This document shows positions 43,850 to 55,136 of a stretch of 64,000 nt of DNA, one piece after another (the stretch's first letter is position 1; each line of letters begins with the position of its first letter). Location: assembly GCA_028583605.1 (NCBI GenBank), contig CM053327.1:3348001-3412000 (forward strand), written 5' to 3'. A program made the position numbers and the translations under genes. The stretch comes from Dastarcus helophoroides. Taxonomy: Eukaryota > Arthropoda > Insecta > Coleoptera > Bothrideridae. The notes beneath the pieces were generated by a model. That model worked only from the letters and a program-made list of their open reading frames with translations, searched no databases and was not told the DNA's origin.

Positions 43850-45030
43850 GTGTGTAATTGTTTGTGTGAATTTTGCCAACTTAAAAATTTTCTTTTAATT
43901 AAAAAATTTAGTTTGTCAACATGTTTGCATATTTTGATTTTTTGGGGCGAGTTAAAATTTTAACTCTTTCGAAAATTTGACTCATCTGGAATTTTTTTAA
44001 TATAATTTGCAGAATTTTAAGTTTTTCTACAAATTCTACAATTTTTAACCAAATTTCGACTTTCTTTGTAACTTTTTACTTTAAAATTTTCGAATTATTT
44101 CAAAATTTCATTTTTTTTAATTTTGGTACTAAAATTTTGATTCTTGTTGAAATTTTTGAATATTTTTTAAAATAACAATTTTTTTGGAAATTTGTAAGTT
44201 TTGGAAAATTTGCCCATTTTGGAATTTTATTTTTTTTTTAATATTGTTTTTTTATATTTTCCTCATTTCTTCAAAATTTCGATTTGACTTGTAAAATTTG
44301 TCTAAAAATTTTGCACTTTTGGGCCAAATTTAGATTTTTCAAAATATAGACTTTTCTCAAAATTTTGATTTCTTTTGAAAATTTCGATATTTCTTTCAAA
44401 AATTTATTTTTTTTTGGAAATGTGTAATTTTTTGTAAATTTTGCCTCCTTAAAAATTTTCAATTGTTTTGAAAATAGCGTTTATCGACATTTTTTGCAAA
44501 ATGTCAATTTTTTTTAAGGGAATTGTAGCATTTTTGACTTTTTTGAAATGTTTGTGTTTGAATTTTTTTAATAAATTTTGCTAAATTTCGAAATTTCTAA
44601 AAATTTTACAATTTGTAGCCAAATTTCGAACTTTTTTTTTAAATTTTTATTTTAAAATTTTCGAATCTTTTTAAAATCTCAATTTTTTTTGTAAATTTTG
44701 GTACTACAATTTCGACTCTCATTGAAAAGTGACTATTTTTCAAAATAACAAATTTTTTGAAAATTTGTAAGTTTTTAAATATTTTGTCCATTTTAGAATT
44801 TTAATTCATTTCAATCTTGTTTTTTCACCATTCTCTCATTTCTGCAAAATTTTTATTTACTTTTGGAATTTTTCTAAAACTTTTACAATTTTAGAACAAA
44901 TTTAGACTTTTTTGAAAATATAGACTTCTCAAAATTTTGATTTTTTTTTGCAAATTTCGACATTGCTTCCAAAATTCAATTCTTTTTGAAAACATGTAAT
45001 TTTTTGTAAATTTTGCGCACTCGAAAATTT
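43850..45030. repeat. ~575-bp tandem duplication in filler
   Basis: GTGTAATTGTTTGTG-type landmarks occur at about 43853, 44419 and 44993, and GGTACTA(A/C)AATTT at 44125 and 44701. Between landmarks the same blocks recur in order (ATAACAATTTTTTTGG, TTTGTAAGTTTT, GCCCATTTTGGAATTTTA, CTCATTTCT). This gives roughly two units about 568-576 bp apart. Confidence 0.6.
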
Positions 45031-47235
45031 TCTATTTTGGAAATTTCTGTACTTATTTCAAAGTTTTCACTTTTGTGCAATATTTGTACTTATTTTAAAA
45101 ATTTTAATCTTTTTCAAAATTTTGGATTTTATTTTACTTATTTTAAAAATATTGACTCAAAATTTTGACTTTTCCTATAGGTTTTTAAATCATTTTTAAA
45201 AAATTACAGTTATTTTCTGTTTTTCGTAGTTTGACGCAAAATATCGATTTTTTTGTAGCTTTTGAAATTTTTTTCAATTTTTTTAAATAAAAATTTCGTC
45301 GTTTTTCAAAAGATGTTTTTTTTTTTCTAGAAATGATGAATTTCTGACCTTACTTTTATTCTTTTTTGAAGTATTTGATTTTTCGAATTTCCATTATATC
45401 TAGTTTTTGTAAAAATTTTTATTTCAAAGTTTTGCCTTTTTATCGAAATTTTAACATTTCTATAAATATTGATCTATTAAGAAAATCGTCTTACCTAAAT
45501 TTCCACTTTTTATAAGTTCCCTTTATCAACATTCCAATTTTTTCTCCAAATTTTGACCCCAAATTTTCTAGTGTTTCCCAAAATTTTGACTGTTTCTGTA
45601 GATTTAATAAAATTGACATTTCTATTTAGAAGATTTCGTTTTATTTTGAAATTTTAATTTTAATCAAAATTTGACTTTTAAAATTTCAATTATTTTGAAA
45701 TATTACTGAGAATTCGACTTCTTTTGTACATTTTGGCTTTCTCAAAATTTACTTTTTGCAACTATTGACTAAAAACATTTTATTTCTTTTTTCATTTTTA
45801 CTTTTTTGTACATTATTAGCCTTCTTTGGAGATTTCTGCTTTTTTCTAAATAGTCCGACTCTTTCAGAATTTCAACATTTCCCAAATTTTAAATTTTAAC
45901 TTTTCGACATTTTTGGCACTTTTTTCTTTTGTTTTTAAAAGTTTCATTTTTATGAAAATTTCTACTCTTTTTCAAAATTTTGACTAATTCTAAAAATCTC
46001 CATTTTTTATAAAAATTCGGACTTTTTTAATGGTATTATTTTTATTAAGGACTTCCACTATAAAAAGTAATAATTTTTTAGAAATTTCAAATTTTGATAT
46101 TTTTCTCAAAATTGCTGACTTAAACTCACAAGAATATAAAATTAAATATTTAAATTTAGAGTATTGATATAAAGTGAAATATTGGACTCATAATTAAAAT
46201 GGTAAAATTCCACTTTTTACGCTCATACTTGAAATTTTCGAATTTCTATTTTTAATAAAAAGTTTTGAGGTCCAGTTTAGAAATATTTATTTTTTTTAAG
46301 TAGCAGAAATGTTAAATAAAATTAATAATGTTAATGTTGCTCACCAAAAAGAGTCTACTATGACGAATAAATTATGCAAATTCTAGAAAGGAAAGCAATT
46401 ATAATTTACAATTTCTAAATTTCAAGAAAAGAGTCCCAATTTCTATTTTAAGGTTTAAACATTTTTTAATATTTACTAAGGGTTTGTAGAAAATCAATGT
46501 CAAACAATTTGGATGTTAAGAAAAATTCTAGCTAAAACTGGTTTTGGAAAAAGAACCAGTTTGAGTTTAAAGCAGAAGTTCCAAAAAAATTTAAATATCT
46601 GTGTTGGAAAAACATAAAAAGAAAATTTTAACTTTAATTAACGAAAATATCTGGAAAAGTACCTTACGATTTTTTAAAGGCAAAATCTTTACAAATAAAA
46701 TTATTTTATGCAGCAAAAATTGGAAGGTTAAAATGGGGATTATTTGACGAGCTATACTATTTCAAGTTTTTGAGCTATAATAGAACATTCTTTATTTTTT
46801 ATTGAAATTTTGACTTTGAAATTAAAATAGCAAGATTTTAAACAATATTTTGATAAAAAAGCTCTCTATTTGAACACTGACTTTTTAGAAAAATATAACA
46901 AAGTAGATGTACTCGAAAAAGTTTCTGAAAGTGCGAAAATTTTTAGAGCAACTCAGTCTGGAGAAAAAAATTCAGTTTTAGAATTGATCAAACTCGAGAT
47001 TTAAAGGTAAAATTTGGGGATTAAAGTCGAAATTTTGGGGAAAGAAAGGGAAGAAAATTGAAACATCCTACAAAGAAAAGGTGAAAGTTTGACTTCCAAA
47101 CTAAAAATGTGGTCGAAATTTTCAAAGAAAAAACGAAGTTTTAAAATAACTAAGAAATATTTTAGTCGGTCACGAAGAAGAAGCATAAAAATTACCGGAA
47201 AATGACAACAGAATTTAGGAAATGCCGATATAAAA
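45000..47235. mobile_element. hAT-like element E, copy 2
   Basis: Colinear with 18.2-19.95 kb and then 21565-22005 of copy 1. Landmarks include TGTACATTTTGGCTTTCTC, AAATTTACTTTTTGCAA, AATATTGGACT, AAAATTCTAGCT, AGAACATTCT, GATCAAACTCGAGATTT and GAAGCATAAAA. It lacks the foldback and family A insertions of copy 1 and so shows the pre-insertion structure. The right end near 47222 is a decayed version of the CGTTTCCCAAA terminus. The left terminus was not found. The ORF at 47001-47186 on minus is not credible. Confidence 0.55.
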
Positions 47236-47249
47236 AAAAAAGTAAATTG

Positions 47250-47572
47250 CGAAATTTTTAATTTATTTTCATCTTTATTTTTATGAATAAGAATACCATT
47301 TTTTTCTATATTTTTATCATTTGATTTATCTATACTTTTTTTAGGGTTAGGTTAGGTTAGGTTAGGTTAGGTTAGGTTAGGTTAGGTTAGGTTAGGTGAG
47401 GTTAGGTTAGGTTAGGTTAGGTTAGGTTAGGTTAGGTTATATTATATAACCCTAACCTAACTTAACCTTACCTAACCCTAAAAAAAGTATAGATAAATCA
47501 AATGATAAAAATATAGAAAAAAATGGTATTCTTATTCATAAAAATAAAGATAAAAATAAATTAAAAATTTCG
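47250..47572. repeat. 323-bp palindrome enclosing telomeric repeats
   Basis: The left arm at 47250-47345 (CGAAATTTTTAATTTATTTT ... TCTATACTTTTTTTAGGG) is mirrored at 47477-47572 with a single mismatch that I can see (GATGAAAATAA against GATAAAAATAA). The centre holds (TTAGG)n on the left, TTATATTATATAA in the middle and a short degenerate (CCTAA)n on the right. Such identity is striking beside the eroded neighbours. Confidence 0.9.
47344..47439 (+). repeat. (TTAGG)n insect-type telomeric tract
   Basis: About 19 consecutive TTAGG units with one GTGAG variant. It is followed after TATTATATAA by about five imperfect CCTAA-type units on the other side (47449-47480). TTAGG is the canonical arthropod telomere repeat. 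Here it is interstitial and flanked by a palindrome. Confidence 0.95.
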
Positions 47573-47599
47573 ACGTGAATGCCGTGAAGAAACACAATA

Positions 47600-47842
47600 T
47601 TTACAATTAAAAACACTGGGAGATATTTAATTTGTAATTGGAAAAAAAGTAGTATTGAAAATTGTCCAATAAATGTTTTTCTTGTTAATTGTGTGACCTA
47701 TTAATGCCTTTTTTTTTAAAGAATATTTTGCCTTTTTAATGTCATTTTTAGTTGTTCGTTTTTGCCTAATTGCCTATTTTAACATTTTGCTGACCTTTTT
47801 ACCTTATTTGATTGTGCCTAAAATCCAGTCTCTAATTATTAA
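47600..47842. repeat. Module F, copy 2
   Basis: The reverse-complement partner of 50612-50845. Blocks include GGGAGATATTTAATTTGTAA, ATTAATGCCTTTTTTTT and TTGATTGTGCCTAAAATCCA. It ends CCAGTCTCTAATTA. It probably terminates the composite element together with element E. Confidence 0.6.
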
Positions 47843-48345
47843 ATTTTAGGTTAAATATGCAATAAACGGTAAAAGGTGGTTGAATATGGATTTGCATACG
47901 CAAATATGCAAGTGCACATAATCCTGTCTCTAGTTATAAGGTACCGAATTCTAAAAATGAACCTATCCCACGAAGTAAGGATTGAAAATGTTAATTTTCA
48001 GAAACGTTTCAAAATTTATTTTTTTTTAAAATCAATGGAAACGGTTCGCTCTTTTGTGCACTTTCGTTTTTACCGACGACTTTTGTTTATAGTGTACATT
48101 TATTTACTTTTTTACTTGCATGTATTAAACTTAGTTATCGTCAAATTATATCTAAATATTCCACTTTTGCGTTCATTATGAGAGAAATGTAAATATATTT
48201 ATACTCATTAAGTATACGATGTACAGACATCATTTTAATAATTCATTAGAAGGAAATACTTACAAAACACTATGTAAATCAATGAAAATTTGATGTAACA
48301 TACACTAGTTAAATAAAATTTAACTTTAAATGCAATATAATAAAA
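47843..48345. other. Single-copy spacer
   Basis: The 101-codon plus ORF at 47876-48181 has a hydrophobic C-terminal half but no recognised family. It overlaps no conserved element. I do not call it a gene. Confidence 0.35.
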
Positions 48346-49820
48346 TATACAGGTTGAACCAAATTTAACTTCCACTACAGGAATCTCGTAAACCACAAGA
48401 AAGCTTAAATGGGAAAAGTAATGCTGAATTTAATGGCTAATATTATTTCGCCAAGAAGACCATTGATTTCCAATTAGTCTTGATTTTATTTAGAAAAAAC
48501 TGAAAGTAGCCGCTTTTAAAAATCAGCTGTAACTTGTTTATTTGAAGTCCGATTGAAAAAAATCATAAAATGTAATTAGTCGTTTTTTAAAGCCTTTTCA
48601 TTGTTGTACATTATTTTTTCCTAAATTTAACTGTTTCTTAGAAAATTATGTCAACTTTGTTATTTCTTATATATGCCATATTGGAGTTTATCATTTTCTA
48701 ATTTTGAATATTTTTCTAATTAATTTAATGTATGTCATGCCATACTTTAAATGTGGTAAAGTGGATTAAATGAACTAATTTTTTATTTCTGAACAAAAAA
48801 ATTATAGTACTTGATGCAAGTGCCATAACTTTTAATAATACTGTTCCTAAAAAAGCAATAATAATTATTAAAAAACCAAAAGTATTATAACACACTCTAT
48901 AGTATTGAAATATTTATTAATAATCGTAACGTGCATGATTTCCTTTAAATTACGTAATTCTCAAAACATTGTAAGGTCTTTATAAAGGACGACTTTTCTA
49001 TGACTCATACGGAAGTGTACGTTCTAGACTTCTTTAGAAGTTAAATATATTAAAACGGATAATGAGCATAAATAAGAGAATCATTTCTAATGTTAGATTG
49101 TTAGATATTTTACGTTATACGAGAAAGTTCTCAATGTTAAAAGAATTTTTGTAAAAATTGCCGACTATATTCTTAAAATATCTACACGTTTTCATAGAAT
49201 TAGGCCATTTAAAGGGGTGCATGCACGTTAAGATTATACAAATAACTGTTTAAATATTGCACAGTTTGTTTTAGTTTTTTTAATAAATATTGTTACGTAA
49301 TTTGGTACTGTATTTTTATTATTAACAGTTAGGGCATTTGCATCACCTACTCTAATAATTTTATTGAAAAATAAAAAATTAGTTCATGTTACTCACTTTG
49401 CCACATTTGAAGTATAGCATGTTATATATTAAATTAATCAGAAAAATATGCCAAATTCGAAAATGATAAAATCCAATATGGCGTCCTTAAGAAATAACGA
49501 ATTTGACATATTTTTTTCAGAAACCGTTAAATTAAGAAAAAATTAACGTATACCAGTGAAAAGGCCTTAAAAACAACTAATTACTGTTTTTGAATTTTTT
49601 AAATCGGACTTTAAATAAACAAGTTACAGCTGATTTATAAAAATGGCGAGTTTCAGTTTTTTTTTAAATAAAACCAAGACGAATTGAAATTCAATAGTTT
49701 TCTCAGCAGAATAATATTAAGCATTAAATTCTGCACTACTTTGCCCACTTAGACTTCCTTGTATCTCTAATAGTTTAAGAGATCCTTATACTGGAAATCA
49801 AATTTGATTTAATCTGTATA
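48346..49820. mobile_element. TA-flanked foldback with ~450-bp TIRs
   Basis: The left end TATACAGGTTGAACCAAATT and the right end, which reads TATACAGATTAAATCAAATT in reverse complement, open long inverted arms (about 48346-48795 and 49370-49820). Paired blocks include AATCAGCTGTAACTTGTTTA, GTCCGATT, GCCTTTTCA, GCCATATTGGA, TTATCATTTTC and GAACTAATTTTTTATTT. The centre (48800-49370) has no transposase. TA boundaries suggest a Tc1/mariner-type non-autonomous element. Confidence 0.8.
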
Positions 49821-50611
49821 TTGAAATTCACATAAATTATCCTATTTTTAGTTATTTTTTTTATTTCCAACTTTAAACGAAAATTACTTGAATGCTGCTA
49901 ACATTGTTTCCAAAACCACTAACTATAAGAAATAAAATGATGCGAAACATTAAAGTTTAACGGCAAATGGCCAAGAAAAGCACAATCTGCCACCATTAGG
50001 ACGAAACTCCAGGTTGGTTGTTTACATTGTTCTCATTTCTATTGATCCAAGGAATCCCTTTTAAAACCTATAACTAACATTGACTCGAATAAAATTGGCG
50101 AAAAAGTAAGAAAACATACAAAAATACTTTGTCGAAACACAAATAAGGCGAGAAGAACACTCTGCAATATTCCTTACAAGAAAACAATATTTGTACTGTT
50201 ATGTACCCCGTTCGGAAATACAACATGAAACGAACGCGACGAACTGAAAGAGCTTTTAAGAAAATATTATTTGAAGATGTAAGGTGACAACGGAACAAAA
50301 AATTAATATTTTCCTTTTTGTCGTAAAAATCTGGTGTTTGAATTCATCACCGAGCACATCTACCTGCTACTTTTTGCTTGCTATGAAATTAATGTATTTG
50401 TTTTCATTTTTGATCTGTTAATTTTTGAAGCTATTTGAGTTTCGAAATTGATTTTGCTTTGCGATTAGAATCTCGTACAAATGAACATTACAAACAATCA
50501 GGGGTAGTTTTATATTGTATAGCAGTTGTTGTTTATTTATACAAAAAGAGAGACAGGTAAAACTTCATTAATGGACGAAACCTTGATTATAGAGAAGGCA
50601 GTTGAAATCTA
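49821..50611. other. Single-copy region
   Basis: Complex sequence. The 74-codon minus ORF at 50074-50298 has no recognised domain. No repeat partner was found. Confidence 0.4.
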
Positions 50612-50845
50612 ATGAATAGAGATCGGATTTTAGGCACAATTAAATAAGATAAACAGATGAGCAAAATGTTAAATTAGGCAAAAAATAACAGTTAAAAAGG
50701 ACATTAAAAAGGCAAAACACTCTAAAAAAAGGCATTAAAAGATCAAAACCGCTATTAACAAGAAACATGTTTATTGCCAATTTTCAACACTACTTTTTTC
50801 CAAATACAAATTAAATATCTCTTCTCAGCAATATATACTGATAAT
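50612..50845. repeat. Module F, copy 3
   Basis: Starts TAGAGATCGGATTTTAGGC and matches the reverse complement of 47600-47842 throughout. It is followed within 25 bp by the element E terminus, as at 17093-17470. Confidence 0.6.
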
Positions 50846-50867
50846 TTAAAAAGTTTTTCTCTATATC

Positions 50868-52055
50868 AGCGTTTTCCAAACTTTTTTGTCATCGCCCGGT
50901 AATCTTTATGTTTCTTCGTGACCCATTAAAATATGTCTTAACTATCTTAACATTTCGTTTTTCCTTTGAAAATGTAGACCACATTTTGAGGTTAGAAGTC
51001 AAAATTTCGACTTTTCTTTCTAAGATTTCGTAATTTTCTTTCCTCATAATTTTGACTTTTATTCCAGAATTTTGCCTTGAAGTCCCGAGTCTGATCGACC
51101 TTAAAACTAGATTTTTTCTCCAGACTGAGTTTTTCTTAAAATTTCCGTCGGTCCTGAAACTTTTTTCAGTACATTTAATACTTTGTATTTTTTAAAAAGT
51201 CGATGTTAAAATAAAGACTTTTTTCTTAAAATTTCGGGAAAAATCTTGTTATTTAAATGTCAAAGTCAAAATTTCAATAATAATGTGGAATGTTCTAATA
51301 TTATAGCTTAAAAACATAAAATGGTAAGGCTTTTTAAAAAACTTTTAATTTAACTTTCCAATTTTTGATGCTTAACCTAAATTTATCTTCTTTTTTTTTT
51401 AGTTGGAGTTTTTTTTTATAAAGATTTCGACGAAGGTTCTTCTTTAGATTTTTTTTGTTAATCAAAGTAAAAATATTACTTTTTTTTATATTTGTTTAAC
51501 ACAAACGTTTAATTTGTTTGCGAAACTTTCTAAACTCAAACTTGTCTTTCTCCTAAAGGCAATTTTAGCTAAAATTTTTCTCAATATCGACTTTCGAAGA
51601 TTTTCTACAAACTTTTAGTGAATATTGAAAATGTTTTAAACCTAAGATATCTACTTCAAAATAGAAATTGACCCTTTTTTCTTGAAATTTAGAAAGTGGA
51701 AGTTATAATTGGGTTTTCGTTTTTCTAGAACCTTTCATCATTTAATCATGGTAGACTTTATTGGTCAGAAACGTTATGATTATTAATTTTATTTGATGTT
51801 TATGCGACATAAAAAGATTAAATATTTCTAAACTGCAGAAATGCTAAATAAAATTTAAGGACTTTTATAATATCTCTCAAAAATTCTATTGAAAATGAAA
51901 ATGTCAGAATGGAATTTTAAAACGACAAATTTTAACGTTTTTATTTTAGAAAATTAAATCTTTTTAAAGAAAGTTAAAATTCGAAAAAAGTGGAAGACCT
52001 CAATATAAATCATACTTGTAAAAGAGTTTAAATTTTGATAAAAAATGGAGATCTT
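50868..52055. mobile_element. hAT-like element E, copy 3 (inverted, truncated)
   Basis: The terminus CAGCGTTTTCCAAACTTTTT is the best preserved of the family. The body is the reverse complement of 46.0-47.23 kb, with matching GGTAATCTTTATGCTTC-type, CTCGGGACTTCAAGGC-type and GAATGTTCTAATATTATAGC blocks. It is cut off near 52055 by PLE B sequence. No transposase. Confidence 0.55.
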
Positions 52056-52060
52056 TAAAT

Positions 52061-52347
52061 ATGATAACGAAGGCTTCCACGGCGGTACAGGATATACTTT
52101 TTCCGGGATTAAACCGTGTCTAAGAACTACTAAAAGTGTTCGACGTTTCGCTCTCCATCGTAGGGGGTTTCTTCAGGAACAAAGATAAAAAATACAGGGA
52201 AATATGAAAAATGAAAAAAGGCCAATTTCAAAATATCAGAGCGCCGTAACTCAGTATGTCCACCATACCAGAGGCAAAACTCTTCTAAATTGAAAATTTG
52301 ATGCAAATGATAACTAAACTTTCTTATCCTTTGTATCAAATTTTCAA
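52061..52347 (-). mobile_element. PLE B tail / pseudo-LTR, second copy
   Basis: This is the reverse-complement homologue of 22750-23071. Read on minus it goes from TTGATACAAAGGATAAGAAA through TATGGTGGACATACTGAG, the hammerhead-like motif, CACTTTTAGTAGTTCTTAG and CCGTGGAAGCCTTCGTTATC. The link to a GIY-YIG endonuclease comes from the other copy. Here only the tail survives. Confidence 0.7.
52137..52181 (-). ncRNA. Hammerhead ribozyme-like motif, PLE B
   Basis: On the minus strand: TGTTC, CTGAAGA, a 20-base stem II region, GAAA, CGTC, GAACA. TGTTC and GAACA give a perfect 5-bp stem I directly abutting the core. CTGAAGA and GAAA match the C3-A9 and G12-A15.1 consensus exactly. GTC is the canonical cleavage triplet. 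ACGT would make a self-complementary minimal stem III, as in dimer-dependent hammerheads. Stem II (ACCCCC against GGAGAGC) is damaged, but combining the intact arms of the two window copies restores complementarity. Confidence 0.6.
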
Positions 52348-52680
52348 TCAATCACCATAAAAGAAGTAGATAATACTATTAAAAAAACACAAAATTGGAA
52401 GGCACAGGGACAAGACATAATACATAACTATTCGTGGAAGAAATTCAACAGCACGCACCAAAAAATGTCAGCGCTCCTTACAAAGATACTTACAGATAAT
52501 GAAGATATACCTGTGTCCATGACTGAAGGCATTACATATTTACTCCCCAAAACCATACCAGCAAGTGGAGACCCCAGTAAATATAGACCGATTACTTGTC
52601 TTCCCACAATATATAAAATATTTACCTTCGTTATTACAGAAAAAATCCATCACCACTTAGAAAATAATGACATAGATTAG
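52348..52680 (+). pseudogene. R4/Dong-like LINE RT fragment
   Basis: A continuous frame encodes the N-terminal RT fingers: WKAQGQDIIHNYSWKKF, SMTEGITYLLPK and YRPITCLPTIYKIF, ending ITEKIHHHLENND. The ITCLPTIYK block is typical of the R2/R4/Dong branch of LINEs. Neither end is complete. The 5' side abuts PLE B at about 52347, and the 3' side is cut where the (GATTA)n tail of the opposite-strand LINE begins. Motifs A-D are absent. Confidence 0.75.
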
Positions 52681-52695
52681 ATTAGATTAGATTAT
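52673..52695. repeat. (GATTA)n tail of R1-type LINE
   Basis: About 4.5 units of TAGAT/GATTA. On the minus strand this is a (TAATC)n run at the 3' end of the neighbouring LINE, so it is probably the element's own 3' tail and not an independent microsatellite. Confidence 0.6.
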
Positions 52696-55062
52696 ACATG
52701 GGTCGTTTCGTGTTTCTCTTCGTCCACCCCGCACCTCGATCTAAAGAGATCTTTTGTGTATACCCTGATCTATGTAGTTCCCGGGTTCAAACTCTTGTAA
52801 AAGTTTATTATAGACCTGCGATTGAGTTTTTCCACGACGCCCATCCAAGTTGGACGTGCCTTTTGCGTGCAAGCGCATTGCACTTGCATAGCACATGTTC
52901 TGCAGTCTCCGCAGCTACTGCGCAAAAGCGACATAGGTCTGTTTCAGCCTGACCCATTTTCTTGAGGTGGTACCTCATAGGGCAATATCCTCTTAAGAGG
53001 CCGGTTAGGATCCTCAATTCGGATTTACTGAGTTCTAAGTAGATATTTGTCTTTTGAAGGGTTCCAGATATAAATCTTTTCGCCTGCCTTAGTCCTGGAT
53101 ATAATCTCCAGTGGGAGATTCTTGACTTTGTTTCCCATTTTTTGACCTCATTGTTGATTTAACCTTTAAAAAAAACAAAAACCGGTTCAGGTCCAAGAAA
53201 TGATGATGCAGATCCTTCTCTAGCGAATTGGTCCGCAGCTTCGTTTCCTTGTATTCCTTTGTGCCCTGGCACCAACTTAAGGCTGATCCTGTTGTGTTTA
53301 GCCAGTTGCTTTACCTTTTGTTGACAGTCCCAAACTAGTTTGAATTTGACAAGACAGCTGCTGAGAGTCTCTACTGCTGCTTGGATGTCAGAGTTAATGT
53401 AGATCTTTGTTCCTTTCAAGCTTCTTCGAAGACACTCGTAGGCGCAGAGTTCTATTGCATGTATTTCAGTTTAAAAGAAAGTTTGGTATTTTCCCAAGGC
53501 TTTAAAAAACCTATAGTTAGGGCCATAAATTCCCACTGCAGTCCCGTGTGCTGTCTTTAATCCATCTGTAAACCAGATGGATAATTTGTGTCTTTCTTCA
53601 GGTATTGATTGTCAGTGTGGTCAGTGTCCACCTCAAAGGAATGATCAAATTCGTACCTGATTTTGCTAAAATCACCGAGCTGCATTCCTTGAGTATTCCC
53701 ATGTGACCAGCGAAGTCTCTTTCTGTAAATTGTTTTAATTGCAGTAATCTTGAGGCTCCTTTGATCGCTTCCCTTTCACTAAAAGGGGGAGAGGAGTTGG
53801 ACCTAGCATTGCCTCCATTGCTGCTGTTGGGCAGGTGTTCATTACTCCTGTTATGCCCAGACATGCATACATTTGATCTATGTTCTGTTGGTTTTGTGTT
53901 GTCTTTTTCATTGTTTTGGCCACCATACTAAAGAAGCATATGTGATCAGAGGTGTAATTATCATCCTATGTGACCAATAGATCATTTTCGGTCTCAGACC
54001 CAAGGTTTTGCTGAACAATCTGCGGCATGTCCAGAACGTTGTCGTGGCTCGCTTGATTATTCCAGTCAAATGAGGATTTCAGGTGAGCTTTTGATCTAGG
54101 ACTATTCCTAGATATTTAGTCTCACTTGAGAAGTTGAGTTGAACTCCATTCATAGTAGAAGCTGTTAGATTTAGCTTCCTTCTCTTCGTGAAAGGAATTA
54201 TATTTGTTTTATCTGGGTTTACACTTAACCCTTAGTTCAAATACTTTTTAGTTTAAATAGTTTATGGTGTTCAGGGCTTTTTGCATTAAATCCGACAGGA
54301 TTTTATCGTTTTTGCCCCTGATAATAACAGTAATATCATCTGCATAACCTGTTGCTTCAACGCCCGAGTAATACAGTGTATTTACTAGGTCATTAACCAC
54401 AATGGACCACAGCAGTGGAGATAAAACAGCTCCTTGGGGACAACCCCTTGCTGCGCTGACTGTGACTGAATCACTGCCTAGGGTTGCTTTGATCCTCATA
54501 CCATCTAACATGAAGACAGTCCAGTCAATGGTAGGTTTCTCAAAACCTTTTTTGACAGCTGCTGCTTTTATAGATTCATATGAGGTGTTATCAAAAGCAC
54601 CCTCTATGTCTATAAATCCACAAATAGCTATTTCTTTGTTTGAGTGTGCACTTTCTATCTTTTTGACAATATTGTGTAAGGCTGTCTCTGTGGATTTGTC
54701 TCCTTGTTAGGCAAATTGATTATCATAAAGCGGATTCTTTGACAGTACTTCGCTTCTAATGTGTTGGTTCATAATTTTCTTCATTGTTTTAAGGAGAAAT
54801 GACATTAGACTAATGAGTCTATATGATTTAGGCTGCGCAGACGGCCGTTTGCCTGCCTTTGGTATATAGATCACATTTACGTCTCTCCAGTTTATTGGAA
54901 TATAGCTTAACGTGTAACTATCTTTGAAAATTGCAGCTAGCGGATTTATAAGTTCCATTATGTCGTGTTGTAGTAAAGCTGGGAAGATTTTATCTTCTCC
55001 TGTTGATTTATAGGGCTCGAAAAAATTCACCGCTCATTTTATCCTATTTTTTGTAAATATTT
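52696..55062 (-). pseudogene. R1-type LINE with RT and RNase H
   Basis: A 5'-truncated non-LTR element. Fingers lie at 55030-54707 (INWRDVNVIYIPKAGKRPSA, then YRLISLMSFLLKTMKK). RT motif A FIDIEGAFDN follows, then motif B GCPQGAVLSPLLW and intact motif C YADDITVI at 54511-54248. The thumb has KYLGIVLD.KLT and a tryptophan-rich segment near 54000-53930. An RNase H domain at 53419-53159 shows IYINSDIQAAVE and GHKGIQGNEAADQFAREG. A C-terminal zinc-knuckle-like CRFC...HVLCKC lies at 53017-52808. Stops and frameshifts occur between the frames (for example after NQFA near 54707). The catalytic boxes are preserved, but the gene as a whole is broken. Confidence 0.9.
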
Positions 55063-55136
55063 TCCCCGCCATACAACATACTTACGTGGCAACAGAGAGA
55101 ATGCAGAAAGGCTGCAAGGATCAACTCATAATAGAC
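55063..55136. other. Spacer between LINE and family D
   Basis: Short sequence without recognised features. Confidence 0.3.

Noticed and set aside
47344..47439. (TTAGG)n as a chromosome end
   Set aside because: The tract is under 100 bp, internal, and followed by ordinary repeat sequence on both sides, so it is interstitial.
54402..54710. 102-codon plus ORF
   Set aside because: Antisense shadow of the R1-type LINE reverse transcriptase.
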